From contig VWPU01004989.1 of assembly GCA_013398955.1 (NCBI GenBank), positions 1-64,000 of the forward strand: a stretch of DNA of 64,000 bases, written 5' to 3'. Each line of letters opens with the position of its first letter. Within the stretch, counting starts at the first letter, position 1. Below the pieces are notes generated by a model. That model was not told where the DNA came from, did not search any database, and saw only the letters and a program-made list of their open reading frames with translations. Positions 37,620 through 48,300 of this stretch are shown here, in pieces. This DNA is from Callaeas wilsoni. Its lineage: Eukaryota; Chordata; Aves; Passeriformes; Callaeidae. Position numbers and translations under genes: made by a program.

Positions 37620-38320
37620 TGCCATAGAAACACAGAATAGTTTGCACTGGCAGGGATCTAAAAGATCCTCTCATTCCAACATCCCAATATTTCCTGAGGA
37701 AAATGTCCTCAGGGACATTTTCCACTGGAGGTTGCTCAAAGCCACATCCAACATCATCTTGAAATCTTCCAGGGATAGGGTATCCACAGTTTCTCTGGAC
37801 AGCACCATCACAGTCAAGAATATCTTCCTAATATCTAATGTGAAAGTATCCTCTTTCCGTTTAAAACATTCCCACTTGTCCTATCTCTACATGCCTTTGT
37901 AAAAAGTTCCCCTCCAGCTTTCTTAGGCCCCCTTTCAGTACTGGAAGTTGTTACGAGATCTTCCCAGGGCCTTCTCTTCTCCAAGATGAACAACCCCACG
38001 TCTCACCTGTCTTCATGGGAGAGGTGCTCCAGACCTCTGAGCCACTTAGAGGCCCTTCTCTTAACCCACTCCAACAGGTCCACATCCTTCTTGTCTTGGG
38101 GGACCCAGAACTGAATGCTCCAGGTGGGAGGTCACGAGAGCAGAGCAGAGGACAATCACCTTCCCTGACCTTCTGGTCACACTTCTTTTGAGGTAGCCCA
38201 TGACACAGTTGACTTTGTGGGCTGCAAGCACGCATTGCTGGGTTATGTCAAGGTCCTCATCCACCAAAACCCCCAAATCATTATCCTCAGGTTACTCTCA
38301 ATAAATCATACACACCTTGG
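37620..38320 (-). mobile_element. CR1 LINE, 5'-truncated copy with ORF2 C-terminal remnant
   Basis: The longest repeat in the window, about 700 bases. Read on the plus strand it follows the antisense CR1 order: CATAGAAACACAGAATAG at 37622, CCAGGGATAGGGTATCCACAG, TTCCTAATATCTAATG, CTTCTCTTCTCCAAGATGAA, GAGGTGCTCCAGACCTCTGA, CTGCAAGCACGCATTGCTGG, CCCCCAAATC. On the minus strand, codons at 38276-38061 keep the ORF2 segment GVLVDEDLDITQQC and YLKRSVTRRS. A different frame from about 38092 keeps KKDVDLLE and RGLEHLSHEDR before a stop. At least one frameshift and one stop therefore separate the pieces, and the reverse-transcriptase and endonuclease parts are absent. It cannot mobilise itself. Its 3' end is on the left. 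No target duplication is expected, since CR1 usually makes none. Confidence 0.95.
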
Positions 38321-38593
38321 CATATTAACTACTGTTTTCATAAAATGTAGTTATTTTTTAGTATAAAGAGAGCAGGACAAGAATGTATGGTGTATAAGTA
38401 ATACTGTAAGCAAAAAAACCAAAGGCTGCCTCAACTATTTTCCAGTCAGGGAGAGTAAAGACAGCAGAATGAAAATGGTTTGATTTTTTGAGTTTATTTC
38501 TATTTAGACTTAAATTCTTTTCATTATTAAAATAAATTACCTTAGTGCTTGGCTAAAAAAGAAGGTGAACATCACTATCTGAAGGATGAGTAA

Positions 38594-38657
38594 AGATATA
38601 TAGATGCATAGATAGATAGATGCACAGATATATAGATATATAGAGATATATATATAG
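38594..38657 (+). repeat. Imperfect (GATA)n/(TA)n microsatellite
   Basis: Mixed GATATATA, ATAGATAGATAGAT and ATAGAGATATATATATAG units over about 64 bases. GATA repeats are commonly polymorphic; this copy is interrupted, so less unstable than a pure array. Confidence 0.85.
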
Positions 38658-40443
38658 GCAAGAAAATATTTATAAGACCATAAATTTAAAAACTTAGGAA
38701 ATATTCTGTAAGGATGAAAGCGCTATGAATAGGCTACTTTTCAGTACCATTACTTGAGGTGTTATAAAAGCTCGTAAAAGGAACAGTATCATTATTCTAA
38801 TTTATTCAAGGTATGTAAAAATAATTTTTCATAGATTTGAAAAGTGACCTATTTTTACATCTGTAAAATTTTGCTCCATATAATTGGGATAAATATTTCA
38901 AAAGGAAAATGCTATTATTAATTATTTCACCAAAAACCTAAAAAAAAAATGTTCATTACAGTGCAGAGTTATCATATCCAGTAATACTCCCAAAAATTAT
39001 TTTGAGGTGAAAGAAGTTAATACACTGTGTAAAAAATACTTTTAGATGCTTTAGAAATTCTTACCAAATGGCATGGAAATCCAAATCACTTTTCTATAAC
39101 GAATGTCAGTGCTCAAATAGGAGAACTGCAAATAAAGTTCATGCTTCACTTCTGATAACAGAGACATTTGCAATAGACTGACTGCTCTTACATCAGTTTG
39201 GTCACCAGTGCCCAACTGCAGGCCACAGTTCAAATTGTTTTCATTTTTGCTGAGTCAATGAAGAAGATAATAAATCATATACTTTAATTTCTCACAGTAC
39301 TTGGACCCCATAGGATTTAGAAATTGCTTTCAATTTCTACACTGACTCCAAACAGTGCATCCAACATTCATTATTTTAGTGACTTTATTTTGTATGTGAG
39401 CTGTATCACCATGCTCCTGCCACTTAGAGATTTATCTTTTCCATTTTTAAGAAAAACTTGAAGTAGCTGTTAATATTCCAAGAGGACTGAGATTTAAATC
39501 CAGGAGTTTGCTCTTAGCAAGTTGTGCCTTGAGGAAAAAATGAATACACAAGCTGGGCTGTTCAATTATTTCACTCTTAAAAGACCAGTGATTCACTTGA
39601 GCTTTTGGGAGTAGATTTCATGGAAGGAGGTGCTAGCTCCATTTCTAAATATCCATTTTGCTTTGCTCCAAGGAAAAAGAACACAATGTGTGATGAACCA
39701 ATTAGAGTAATTGATCTCAGGGAGACCTTTACAAATAAAATACCATTGAAATAGTATTTATTTGCATAAATATACCAACCAAATGACTACCTAACCCAGG
39801 GTTTCTGTCACGGTATGAGACAGAGTATGATGTTCATCAAGGTAATTTATTTCCATTATTCACGAAAATCTACTGTTCAGAAAAAGAAGTCCATCTGCTG
39901 TTTAGCACAAGGTTCTATTGGAACCTATGCATTGGACAAGGAAGGATTACAAAGATTAGAACCAGACATGGGGTTAGAGAGAACAAAATTTAGCTGGTAG
40001 TTTGGGTGTGAACATCTGAAAACTCTTCACCTAATGTAGTTGTTGCAAGAGTTGGATACACTCATATACACATTTGAAAACAGTCACTTTTGTCAGGTGC
40101 AATTGCAGCCAGGGAGGAATATGAATATCCTGACTGCCAAGGAGCAGGTGGGACATCAGTTTGGCCTACCTGGAAAAGGTCCCCATGTTATGACCTACCT
40201 AGAAAATGTCCTCAAGGTACAAGACATAGACTCTGAGTCTCTGCTCGTGCATCTTGGCGTTGCTTATGGTATTGACCTAAAAATTTTCAAACATCTCTTG
40301 TCTTTTTATACCGTACAATTCAAACTACTTCATCACTGTCACGTGGTTGGGATTTTGTGTGTGATTTCACGCACATAATATGTGCCACCTAGTTTATGAA
40401 TCATGGAATTTACTTATTACTCTGATGCACAGGCCTATCAAAT

Positions 40444-40469
40444 AAAATAATTTATACAAAATAATTTAT
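40444..40469 (+). repeat. Short direct duplication, 14-bp period
   Basis: AAAATAATTTAT occurs at 40444-40455 and again at 40458-40469. Small slippage event. Confidence 0.85.
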
Positions 40470-41715
40470 GCTGCATTTTGCTGAAGTCTTTCTGTCTTTA
40501 AGCTATGGTAGGTTTGAATTATCCTTCAGAGATGTGTAGTATAGAATTTTCTCTTTCTAATACAAGAAATACCATTGACACTGTACGATTCAGGATATTC
40601 TACAGCATTCTGGAATAAGACCTGTTCTTGGCTTAGGATTGTTAATATGATTCAGTTAACCAAGTACAAAATAAGTCATGTAGAAAGAATTGGTTGGGTT
40701 TCAGGTCCAATTAGAAGTTCACGTTCAATTTATGAATGCCTTGAAATTTTTACTCATGTAAAAATTGTATTATATGATCTTTACTAATGGATTGGTTTAA
40801 TTAAATTAACCAAATTGAAAGTTTTTGTGTAACAGACATAACTTTAGTTCAAATCTTGTCCATAAGTAGGAACATGGAATGTGATATGGATAAAATAAAA
40901 ACAAATTTGAAAAAATTCTGCTTCATTTGAATGAATCCAGAGCAAAATCTACCTTGTGATACTTAAATGTACATTAACCACTAGTGGAGAAGGAACACAT
41001 CTAAAATCAAAATCTTTGTGTAACATTCTATTTTAAGGGAAATACAAGTATTAATAGCTATAGTTTCAATGAAACAGTAAGTATAAAGAAATAATGAGGG
41101 TAGGGATTTGCAACTTTGTGCCCTAGATATTAGATATTACATTGTACTAGGAATTGATAGGCTTGACAGCATAAACTAGGTCCCTTGTTTCACAATCTCT
41201 GAATAAAATTTTACCAAAAGCATAATGGTAACATATGTAATGTGCTTTCTTTGTGAACTTTTTTTGAACATTTTCCAAATAGAGATGTGAAAGCACTAAA
41301 ACTCAGAAAAATAAAGAATCATTAGGAATGGAAAGAATTAATTATCAACAAGATCAACATTTTAAGGATATTCTGATATTGAAAGGAAGAATAAGTGTTT
41401 AAAAATGTAAAAAAAAAAAAAAAACAGACCAAAAACTAGAAATATATTATGATTACATGAAGACCAGTTTTCTGAACAGCTTTTCTAGCAGGACATGGAG
41501 ATACTCTTGGATATATGTGGACATGTGTGAACTTCATAAACTTTCATTTGCTCCCATAACCTTTGTTATCTAGTGTTCAGAATCCCCATTTGAAATTAAA
41601 TGTGTGAGTTACGGTAAACCAACAGAGACAACAAGGTGTTAAAAGTGTTTTGAGTTGGTGTTATGTATGATATGGCTGTTTGTGGCAGATATTTTCCAGT
41701 CTGTTTAAGATAAGA

Positions 41716-41870
41716 ATCTTCCTCCAGCTGACACTTGTCAGAGGATCACAGAACAAACTTGTGAATTTGCTGCTTACAAATGACAATTGTGAAGATGTGC
41801 GTATAAAATTAGTCTTCCTTGGACACATAGATCATGATAACTTTCTAAGGTTGACAAAAGAGCAGATTAA
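41716..41870 (+). pseudogene. CR1-type LINE endonuclease remnant (ORF2 fragment)
   Basis: The plus-strand frame from 41680 (TTG start, open for 142 codons) has, at residues 13-58, a segment like the end of the CR1 ORF2 endonuclease domain. RGSQNKLVNLLLTNDNCEDV fits the family's R-G-x-x-L-L-D-L-L-L-T-N-x-E pattern. FLGHIDHDNF fits its L-G-x-S-D-H-E-M pattern, with the family Ser changed to Ile. The endonuclease belongs to the APE/EEP superfamily and nicks target DNA; the Asp-His pair, part of the active site, is still present, but the rest of the domain and element is gone. Residues after about 60 no longer align. This is a dead fragment; its reading frame has simply escaped stops. An unrelated CR1 3' end in the opposite orientation starts 245 bases downstream. 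Confidence 0.6.
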
Positions 41871-42115
41871 ATTTAACCATGGCAGTTCAAATCAATCTAA
41901 TTCAGTTCTTCTGAGACTCTCTCCTGTATGCAGTCCCCAGAGAGTCATCATTCAGTTCTGTTCCCTCAACAGTTTCATTGCAAAGCTGGATGAACATCAA
42001 GATAGTCCTTACAAGTGCCATCATAAGGGAGGGATGGGGCAGCCCAGCTTAAGGACAACTGAAAGCAGCAATGACAGACTGGAGAAGTTCTTTAGACTTT
42101 GCTCATGAAACATTT
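41871..42115. other. Unassigned sequence between two CR1 fragments
   Basis: Open in the same frame as the endonuclease remnant up to 42108, but the peptide no longer resembles CR1 or any family I know. It may be the pre-insertion locus or a very decayed part of either neighbouring element. Confidence 0.4.
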
Positions 42116-42305
42116 AGAGTCATAGAATAGATTTGGTTGGAAGAGATCTTTAAAGGTGTTCTAATCCAACCCCTTTGCAAAAAGCAGGGATATCTTCAAC
42201 TAGATAAAGTTGCTTAGAGCCATGCCTAACCTGATGCAAAATTTTTCTAGGAATGGGGCATTTGCCACATCTCTAGGCAACATATTCCAGTATTCTAGCA
42301 TTTAT
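42116..42305 (-). mobile_element. CR1 LINE 3'-end fragment (antisense)
   Basis: Begins GTCATAGAATAGATTTGGTTGG (from 42119), then GAAGAGATCTTTAAAGG and TCTAATCCAACCCC, the standard antisense CR1 start. It continues with recognisable but diverged GTTGCTTAGAGCCATGCC, GGAATGGGGCATTTGCCAC and GGCAACATATTCCAGT blocks. About 190 bases of 3' untranslated and terminal ORF2 sequence remain. The first 60 bases are better preserved than the rest. Its 3' end is on the left. Confidence 0.93.
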
Positions 42306-45300
42306 TTTAAATGGTCATGTTAAGGGCATTCATAAGATTTAATTTTTTAAAAAATCAAAGAACTATGTTTCGAATTTAATCTTTCTGGACCAAAAAAATT
42401 AAAATTATTCATTCCATTTGAAAAGGTATGTCAAGTTAAAGCATCCGAATGCTTCCCTCCCACAAGGGAGAGGCCACGGAAATTGAAACTGGAAGTGATT
42501 TGCTTAAGGTCATAACCAGGAGATAACAGAACAATGACGAAGAGAGCAATTTTCCCCAGCTGTTCGGTACAAAATCAGTTCCTTGTCCACTTCAAATGTT
42601 ACCTCCTTACAGTATTAACTTCAACGAGTCCAACTTCTGATATTTTCAAGCTTCAGTTATGGCCTATTTATGCATTAGGAGATTTTTAAAAGCCCAGTTT
42701 CTGACAGAAAGATTTTAATGACTGATATATATGATTTTTAGCTGCTTTCATTCATCATAACAAGGATGAATCCTGAAACTGTGCTTCCATCATCCTTCCA
42801 AATGACAATTCACAATAATCAGGTTTCCCTCACAAGATTTGCTCCTTTTTTCCAACCCTATGCGTGAGACATCCACTGAAGCCTGAGGAAAAATACTTCA
42901 TATTATTGCTGTTTCCTTTAGAAGACACAGATAAATTATATGAGTAGTTATTTTAATAGATTTTATTATCCATGTATCTTTTCAAAGACAACACAAACAG
43001 CTATAACACAACCCAAAATAACACTGATATTTATATTTTTAAAATGGAAAAGAGTCACATTTATTGTATAAGTGAATTTGGAAATGTATGACCAAATATT
43101 TGTTAATATCTACGGTTTTCCTACTGAGAAGGAATATTTTAGCCCTTCCACTGAAGGACTAAATCAGCATGAATTGACCAGAGATGTACTTTCTATGTCT
43201 GAGGCAGTTATTGGTCTTCTTGACCGACTGTAATGCATATATCACTTTTAGAATCTTTGGTTTCCAGGTACTTCCGGACGCTCCTATTTTTTGATGATCA
43301 AACAGGTTTGCTTGCAGAGTGTGGCTCCCTAGGTGCCTGAGCACATCAAAACTATTCTGTTTGGGAGAGATGATTCACCACATTTCATCTGCTATAGCTA
43401 CAGAAAAAGCTGGTAGAGTTCACAGGTTTATGCTCACAGCTATACTAATTAGACCTCACTGCTACACCTTCTGATTGAGAATCAGGACCATTGATTGCAG
43501 TGGCATAAGCTGGAAAATGGAGCCTTGCATGTCCAATCACATTCAGCACAATTATTAAGGAATGATTTATCCCTGTTTCTCACAGAAGATGCGAAATGCA
43601 TGGGAGATCAGGGCACTGCACAATGTCATCCAGACAAAGATAAAAGGGCGTAATTTTTGAAGGCACAAACATGAAACCAACAGCCTAAAAACATGTTCAT
43701 TAAGCAGTTCTGATCCTTAGTTACTTGTCCATCTTGGTTTCACCACACTGCAGGACGCAGACTGACTACTTCAGCCTTGCAGGTGAAACGGCAGTAAGAG
43801 AAAAATTGAAAGAGAGTGATTGTCATAATGCTCAAGGTACTAATGACTTTGAGTTGATAAATTGTTCCCAAACTTTCTGTGTGTCAAACATTGCTTTCCA
43901 AAGCAAGAAGCACTGATTTCTACGTGAATGTTGATATAAAATGTTAAAAAGAAAGTCTCTGATATCAGGTTCATCTAGATTCATAGTGTATATGAGTTGA
44001 TGAAATGTCTGAAGGAGTGGTATACACTTTGGGTTAAAATAACTAAATGCAGCTGTCTACACCTAAGTTGTTTAGTGTAGGCCCTATTCTGAAAGTATAG
44101 TTAATACAATCAAAAGTGTCTAGAAAGGAGTTTATGTGATCACCCAGGAGAAATATTTTTCTGGTTGTCTGAATGACTGTTTAAATTCCACTGACCACAT
44201 CCCCGCTGATTATAAATGAACCGTAAGTTCATTAATAGGCACCTCAAGCTAGATGTCTTAACTTGGATTTGATTCTCACTCTGGGGACTTGGTTCATTTA
44301 CCTTCACAAGGACAACTCTGTATGTGAGAGACCTAAGAGATGGGACTTGGACAAGGATACATGGAAGACCTGTGCCCTTCTGGATAGGCATTTGGAAGCC
44401 ATAGCATGGTACCCAGGACATCTCAATAGACATTGCACTTGTGATTAGTCACCAAAATCAAGCCCTGGCTTTCATGAGCTGAACACCATAAAGAAGCATA
44501 GGATATCTAACAGACCTACACTCAACACACAAGCAGCTGAAAATAAAAATCAAAACGACCAAAGAAAAAAAGAATTTCCAGTAATGGACCATGATAAAAA
44601 CGTAGCATCTGACTAAAGCGTTCTTTCTGCCAGACCATGCACTTGGCAGGCCTCATATGCTTAGGATGCAATTTCCAGTAAGAAGTGAATTCCTCACAAT
44701 GAGTAGCCACATCCAAAAATCAGAACATTAGCTGGTAATAGTGATTCAAATGCTGATCTGTTCAAACTCAGAGCAGAGATCTCAATGTCACCATCCAAGT
44801 GGCTCAGTTAAACTGCTGCTTATTCACCATTCTCTCCTGCACTACTTGTAACCAAACCTGTAGTTGTAATAACTTTTGAATGAAATGCAAATCTCTTCCC
44901 CCCAACCAGCCTACTGATCCACTTCTTAAATAAATTGTCTTTAACAGGTGAAAGAGAAAAGAAAAATAATCTTTTCCCAAAAGAGATTCCAGAGTTCAGC
45001 AAAGCCAGATTCTGTGAAAAAAAAACTGGCTGAATGCTGGTAACAGAGCCTAAAGAGAGTCAGTTGTGCTCTTCAGAAGCTGTATATCTTCAAAACTTTA
45101 GTTTCAAATAGATGTGGATAAAAATATTTATTCAGAATATCAGGTAAGAGATATTTATAGCTAACCTGGAAATTAGTCGGTCCTGTATTTTCCTGGGGCT
45201 TGTACTGCTAAATTGATATCCAGTTTTTCTGTAAGTAGCCCAGTTTGAATAGATTTTGAATATTTATTTTGGTTGTTATTAATCTTTACTTACCTAATGG

Positions 45301-48300
45301 AAGAACTTTAAATGTAATTAACTTAAACAACAATAAAGAAGAAATTTAATGTGGCCACCTTGAAAGCAGAGTATTCAATATTAAAAAAGAAACTGTAACT
45401 ACCAACAGCCTTGAGATCTATGAAACATTATTTTCCATTAAATAGTACACTTGTGAACACTTACCTTATTTTACCCTTCATTGAAGAAATGTTGTGCCAA
45501 ATTACTCTGCGGAGAGTGTTTAGGATTTGTTGCATTAATTTCTTTTCTTGGTGCAGCAACATTTCCATGTGGCGTGTATTATAATAACAGACACAAAAGA
45601 AAAATAATCTTTCTACCATTTAATGCATTTTAACTCTGTCACAAGCCAATTTAATCTATTTCTGAAAGTCAACTTGTGATCTTGAAGATTTATAATAAAA
45701 TCTTTATATTAAATCTTTGTATTAAAATCTATATTAAAATATTTAACATATATGTGTTATGAAGTTACCCGATTTTTTAAAATACTTATTAATCACTGAA
45801 TTTGATTGGACATACATTTGCCTAAATTTAAGACTTAACCAAATGTACAGCAGAGTAGTTAGAGATAATTTCTTGACAAATTCAAGTAGTGTTGTGTCTT
45901 TTAAATTGAAGCTATTATAAGCATTTATTTTAGCCACTACTGCTAGGCTACATCCAAAAATAAAGCTGTAAATGCGTTAATAATCACAAGATATTTTTAT
46001 TTTTTGCTTCAGCTTGGTCGAGAGTCTCATTATTCTTCTGTGTATAACAAGATGTTGCTTATCAGGTACACACAAAATGTTCTCTTTTCAGTATTTTCCA
46101 CAAAAGATTCCTTTGTTATAATCTATATAAACACTTTTCTGAGTTCTATTTTACAGCACAAGCTTTTGTTATAGAACACTATTTTAATATTTTGTTTAAA
46201 GAATGATTCAGCAGTTGTCTTCTTGACAGTATTTTAGAATCTTGCTAGTGCAAAGAGTCTCCAGACTCTCTAGAGATAAAAGATGTTAGAAAGGGAACTC
46301 AGCATTTGTTGTGCAGAAATTGTATGATGACAAGCCCTCAGATTGTTAAACTGAATCTTTTCAAACACAATTCATCTAGTTAATTTTACAATGTAAACCA
46401 TACTCTTTAAAATAGATTTGAAAGGAATTTGCTAGTTATTCTAAGGTTATAACTATAAAAGCAATTTACCAAATTTAACCTCTCCAGGTATTCTCACTGA
46501 CTATGTAAGAACCGTAGTTCTTTTGAAGAGCTGGCACTGAATGAGTCTTGAAAAGTAAGACTATTGTTGGAACATTTGTGATACAAAGAAGCATTCAGTC
46601 TTGAGGATTCAGAGTCAAGCAGAGCATTAGCCCGCTAAAGTCATCCTAGTCTGATGATCAAAGGACATCTAACTGGAAATGTCTGCTTGATTTCACAGTG
46701 CCCAACGAATTTCTGTCACATAATAACTGATATATTGAAATAAGATACATAACAAGGATGTAATATTCTGAGGATACAGGAATCATAATAAATCACTGAT
46801 ATGATACAGAGTGTAGCATGTGCAACTACCAATCTTACATGTCTGCACAGAAAGTCAGATGTAAAGACAATTCTGTGAGAGCAGGTGATGAAATATTAAA
46901 GTCTCGAGGCTGTCTGTGTAAATTCAGAAAGCTGGAGGGGTGAGGAAATGGTATGATATGAGAGATGCATAACAACTTACTGGGATTTAAATTCTTAAGA
47001 GACAATGCCATGTATGAAAAATGCTGAATGTAAATCCAATAGTATGCAACTAAAACATTCTATTAAGATCTTGTGTGCTCTGTAAGTCTGGAAGAGCTTT
47101 TGAACAATTGTTTGGGAAATTAAAATAAGTAAACCTAAGGTATTAATATGACATTATATCTTGAATTAAACTGTATTTAGGAATTTAAGCTAAGAGTAAT
47201 ACAGAAAAAATGTACAGCATAATGAGAACAACCTTTACATTAGAAAGAGTTCTGTTTTCTTGTCTGTTGTTAAGAGAGACTGGCATTTGGAAAGCTTCAT
47301 GCTATATAATAGGCTTTCTTTTTTCTTTTTTTTTTACCTTAGAATTAGTATAACAGTTTACTTTTAAGTTATCCACAGCAATATTTCTTGAACATTCCTT
47401 TACAATGACTTTAGGAGAGAAAATTGTGTTTAAGGGTGACTATCTTTTACAAATGCTCCTATGTTAAATAAAACCTATCATAACATGTATTTGAGACACT
47501 TTGTAGCCTCTAAGAATTTAGCACATACATTTTGAAGATCAGGTTTTGTGTATGTGTCTGTATGTACACAAGTGAGCATTATACACATGCGTTTGGCTGG
47601 TTTGAAGTGAAAGAAATAGTTTTAGGTACACCCCAGGGCAAACTATATAGACATTATTAATTGACTGTTATGTTACACCATACTATTTAGTTCTTATATG
47701 ATAATTCTGATGGCTGTCAGAAGGCCATGATTTATCTTTTCTAAAACCTGCTTTTGCTATTAATATTAAACTTCAAAATTTAAAGTAATATTAAATTCAA
47801 GTTTAAACTTCTCAAGTTAACTCTTCAGGTGTAAAAGCAGGAAAAAAATGGTCTTACATTTCTAGATAATGGTTTTTAAGGAAATAAGAACCATCCTATC
47901 TACACAGTATTATCGAAGTCAGGTGATGGCTGGATTTGTTCTACCCCTTGGCCGAAGTGAGTTTGAACAACACAAACTGTATTTATTTCACCTGTTGGCA
48001 ACTCTGCTGGAATCTTCATGAACTCATATCCAGACTCACCACTCAACTTTTCTACTTCAAGGTGATCCCTAGGTTTGGTTTTTTATTTTCATCTGCATGT
48101 GTGCATAAATTTTAAATGTACTTGTATATTTTCCAGCTCTTGCAAATATATCTGATTTGAAACCAGAATTGAAATCACAAATTGAATAGCCTGGAATAAG
48201 AGAACATTCAAGAAAAGCAGTGAATTAAATTCAAACAATATGAGATCTACCTACTATATATTCTGATTTTCTGCCTATCTAGAAGAAAAAAAAGTTTTTG

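Larger units (their letters stand above)
38321..41715. other. Unique non-coding DNA with one G+C-richer block
   Basis: Holds a GATA/TAGA microsatellite (38594) and a 14-bp imperfectly spaced duplication (40444-40469). A 112-codon open stretch on the plus strand at 40040-40378 sits partly in a G+C-richer block (about 40090-40270). Its conceptual protein (segment HQFGLPGKGPHVMTYLEN) has reasonable composition but matches no family I know, starts at TTG, and has no clean splice sites around it. A 16-A run at 41409-41424 has no transposon body before it. Confidence 0.45.

Noticed and set aside
37525..37902. Plus-strand 125-codon open stretch
   Set aside because: Its second half is antisense CR1; the first half has no recognisable features.
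41716..42305. Single CR1 insertion with 5' inversion (twin priming)
   Set aside because: The plus-strand piece is on the wrong side, beyond the 3' end of the minus-strand copy.
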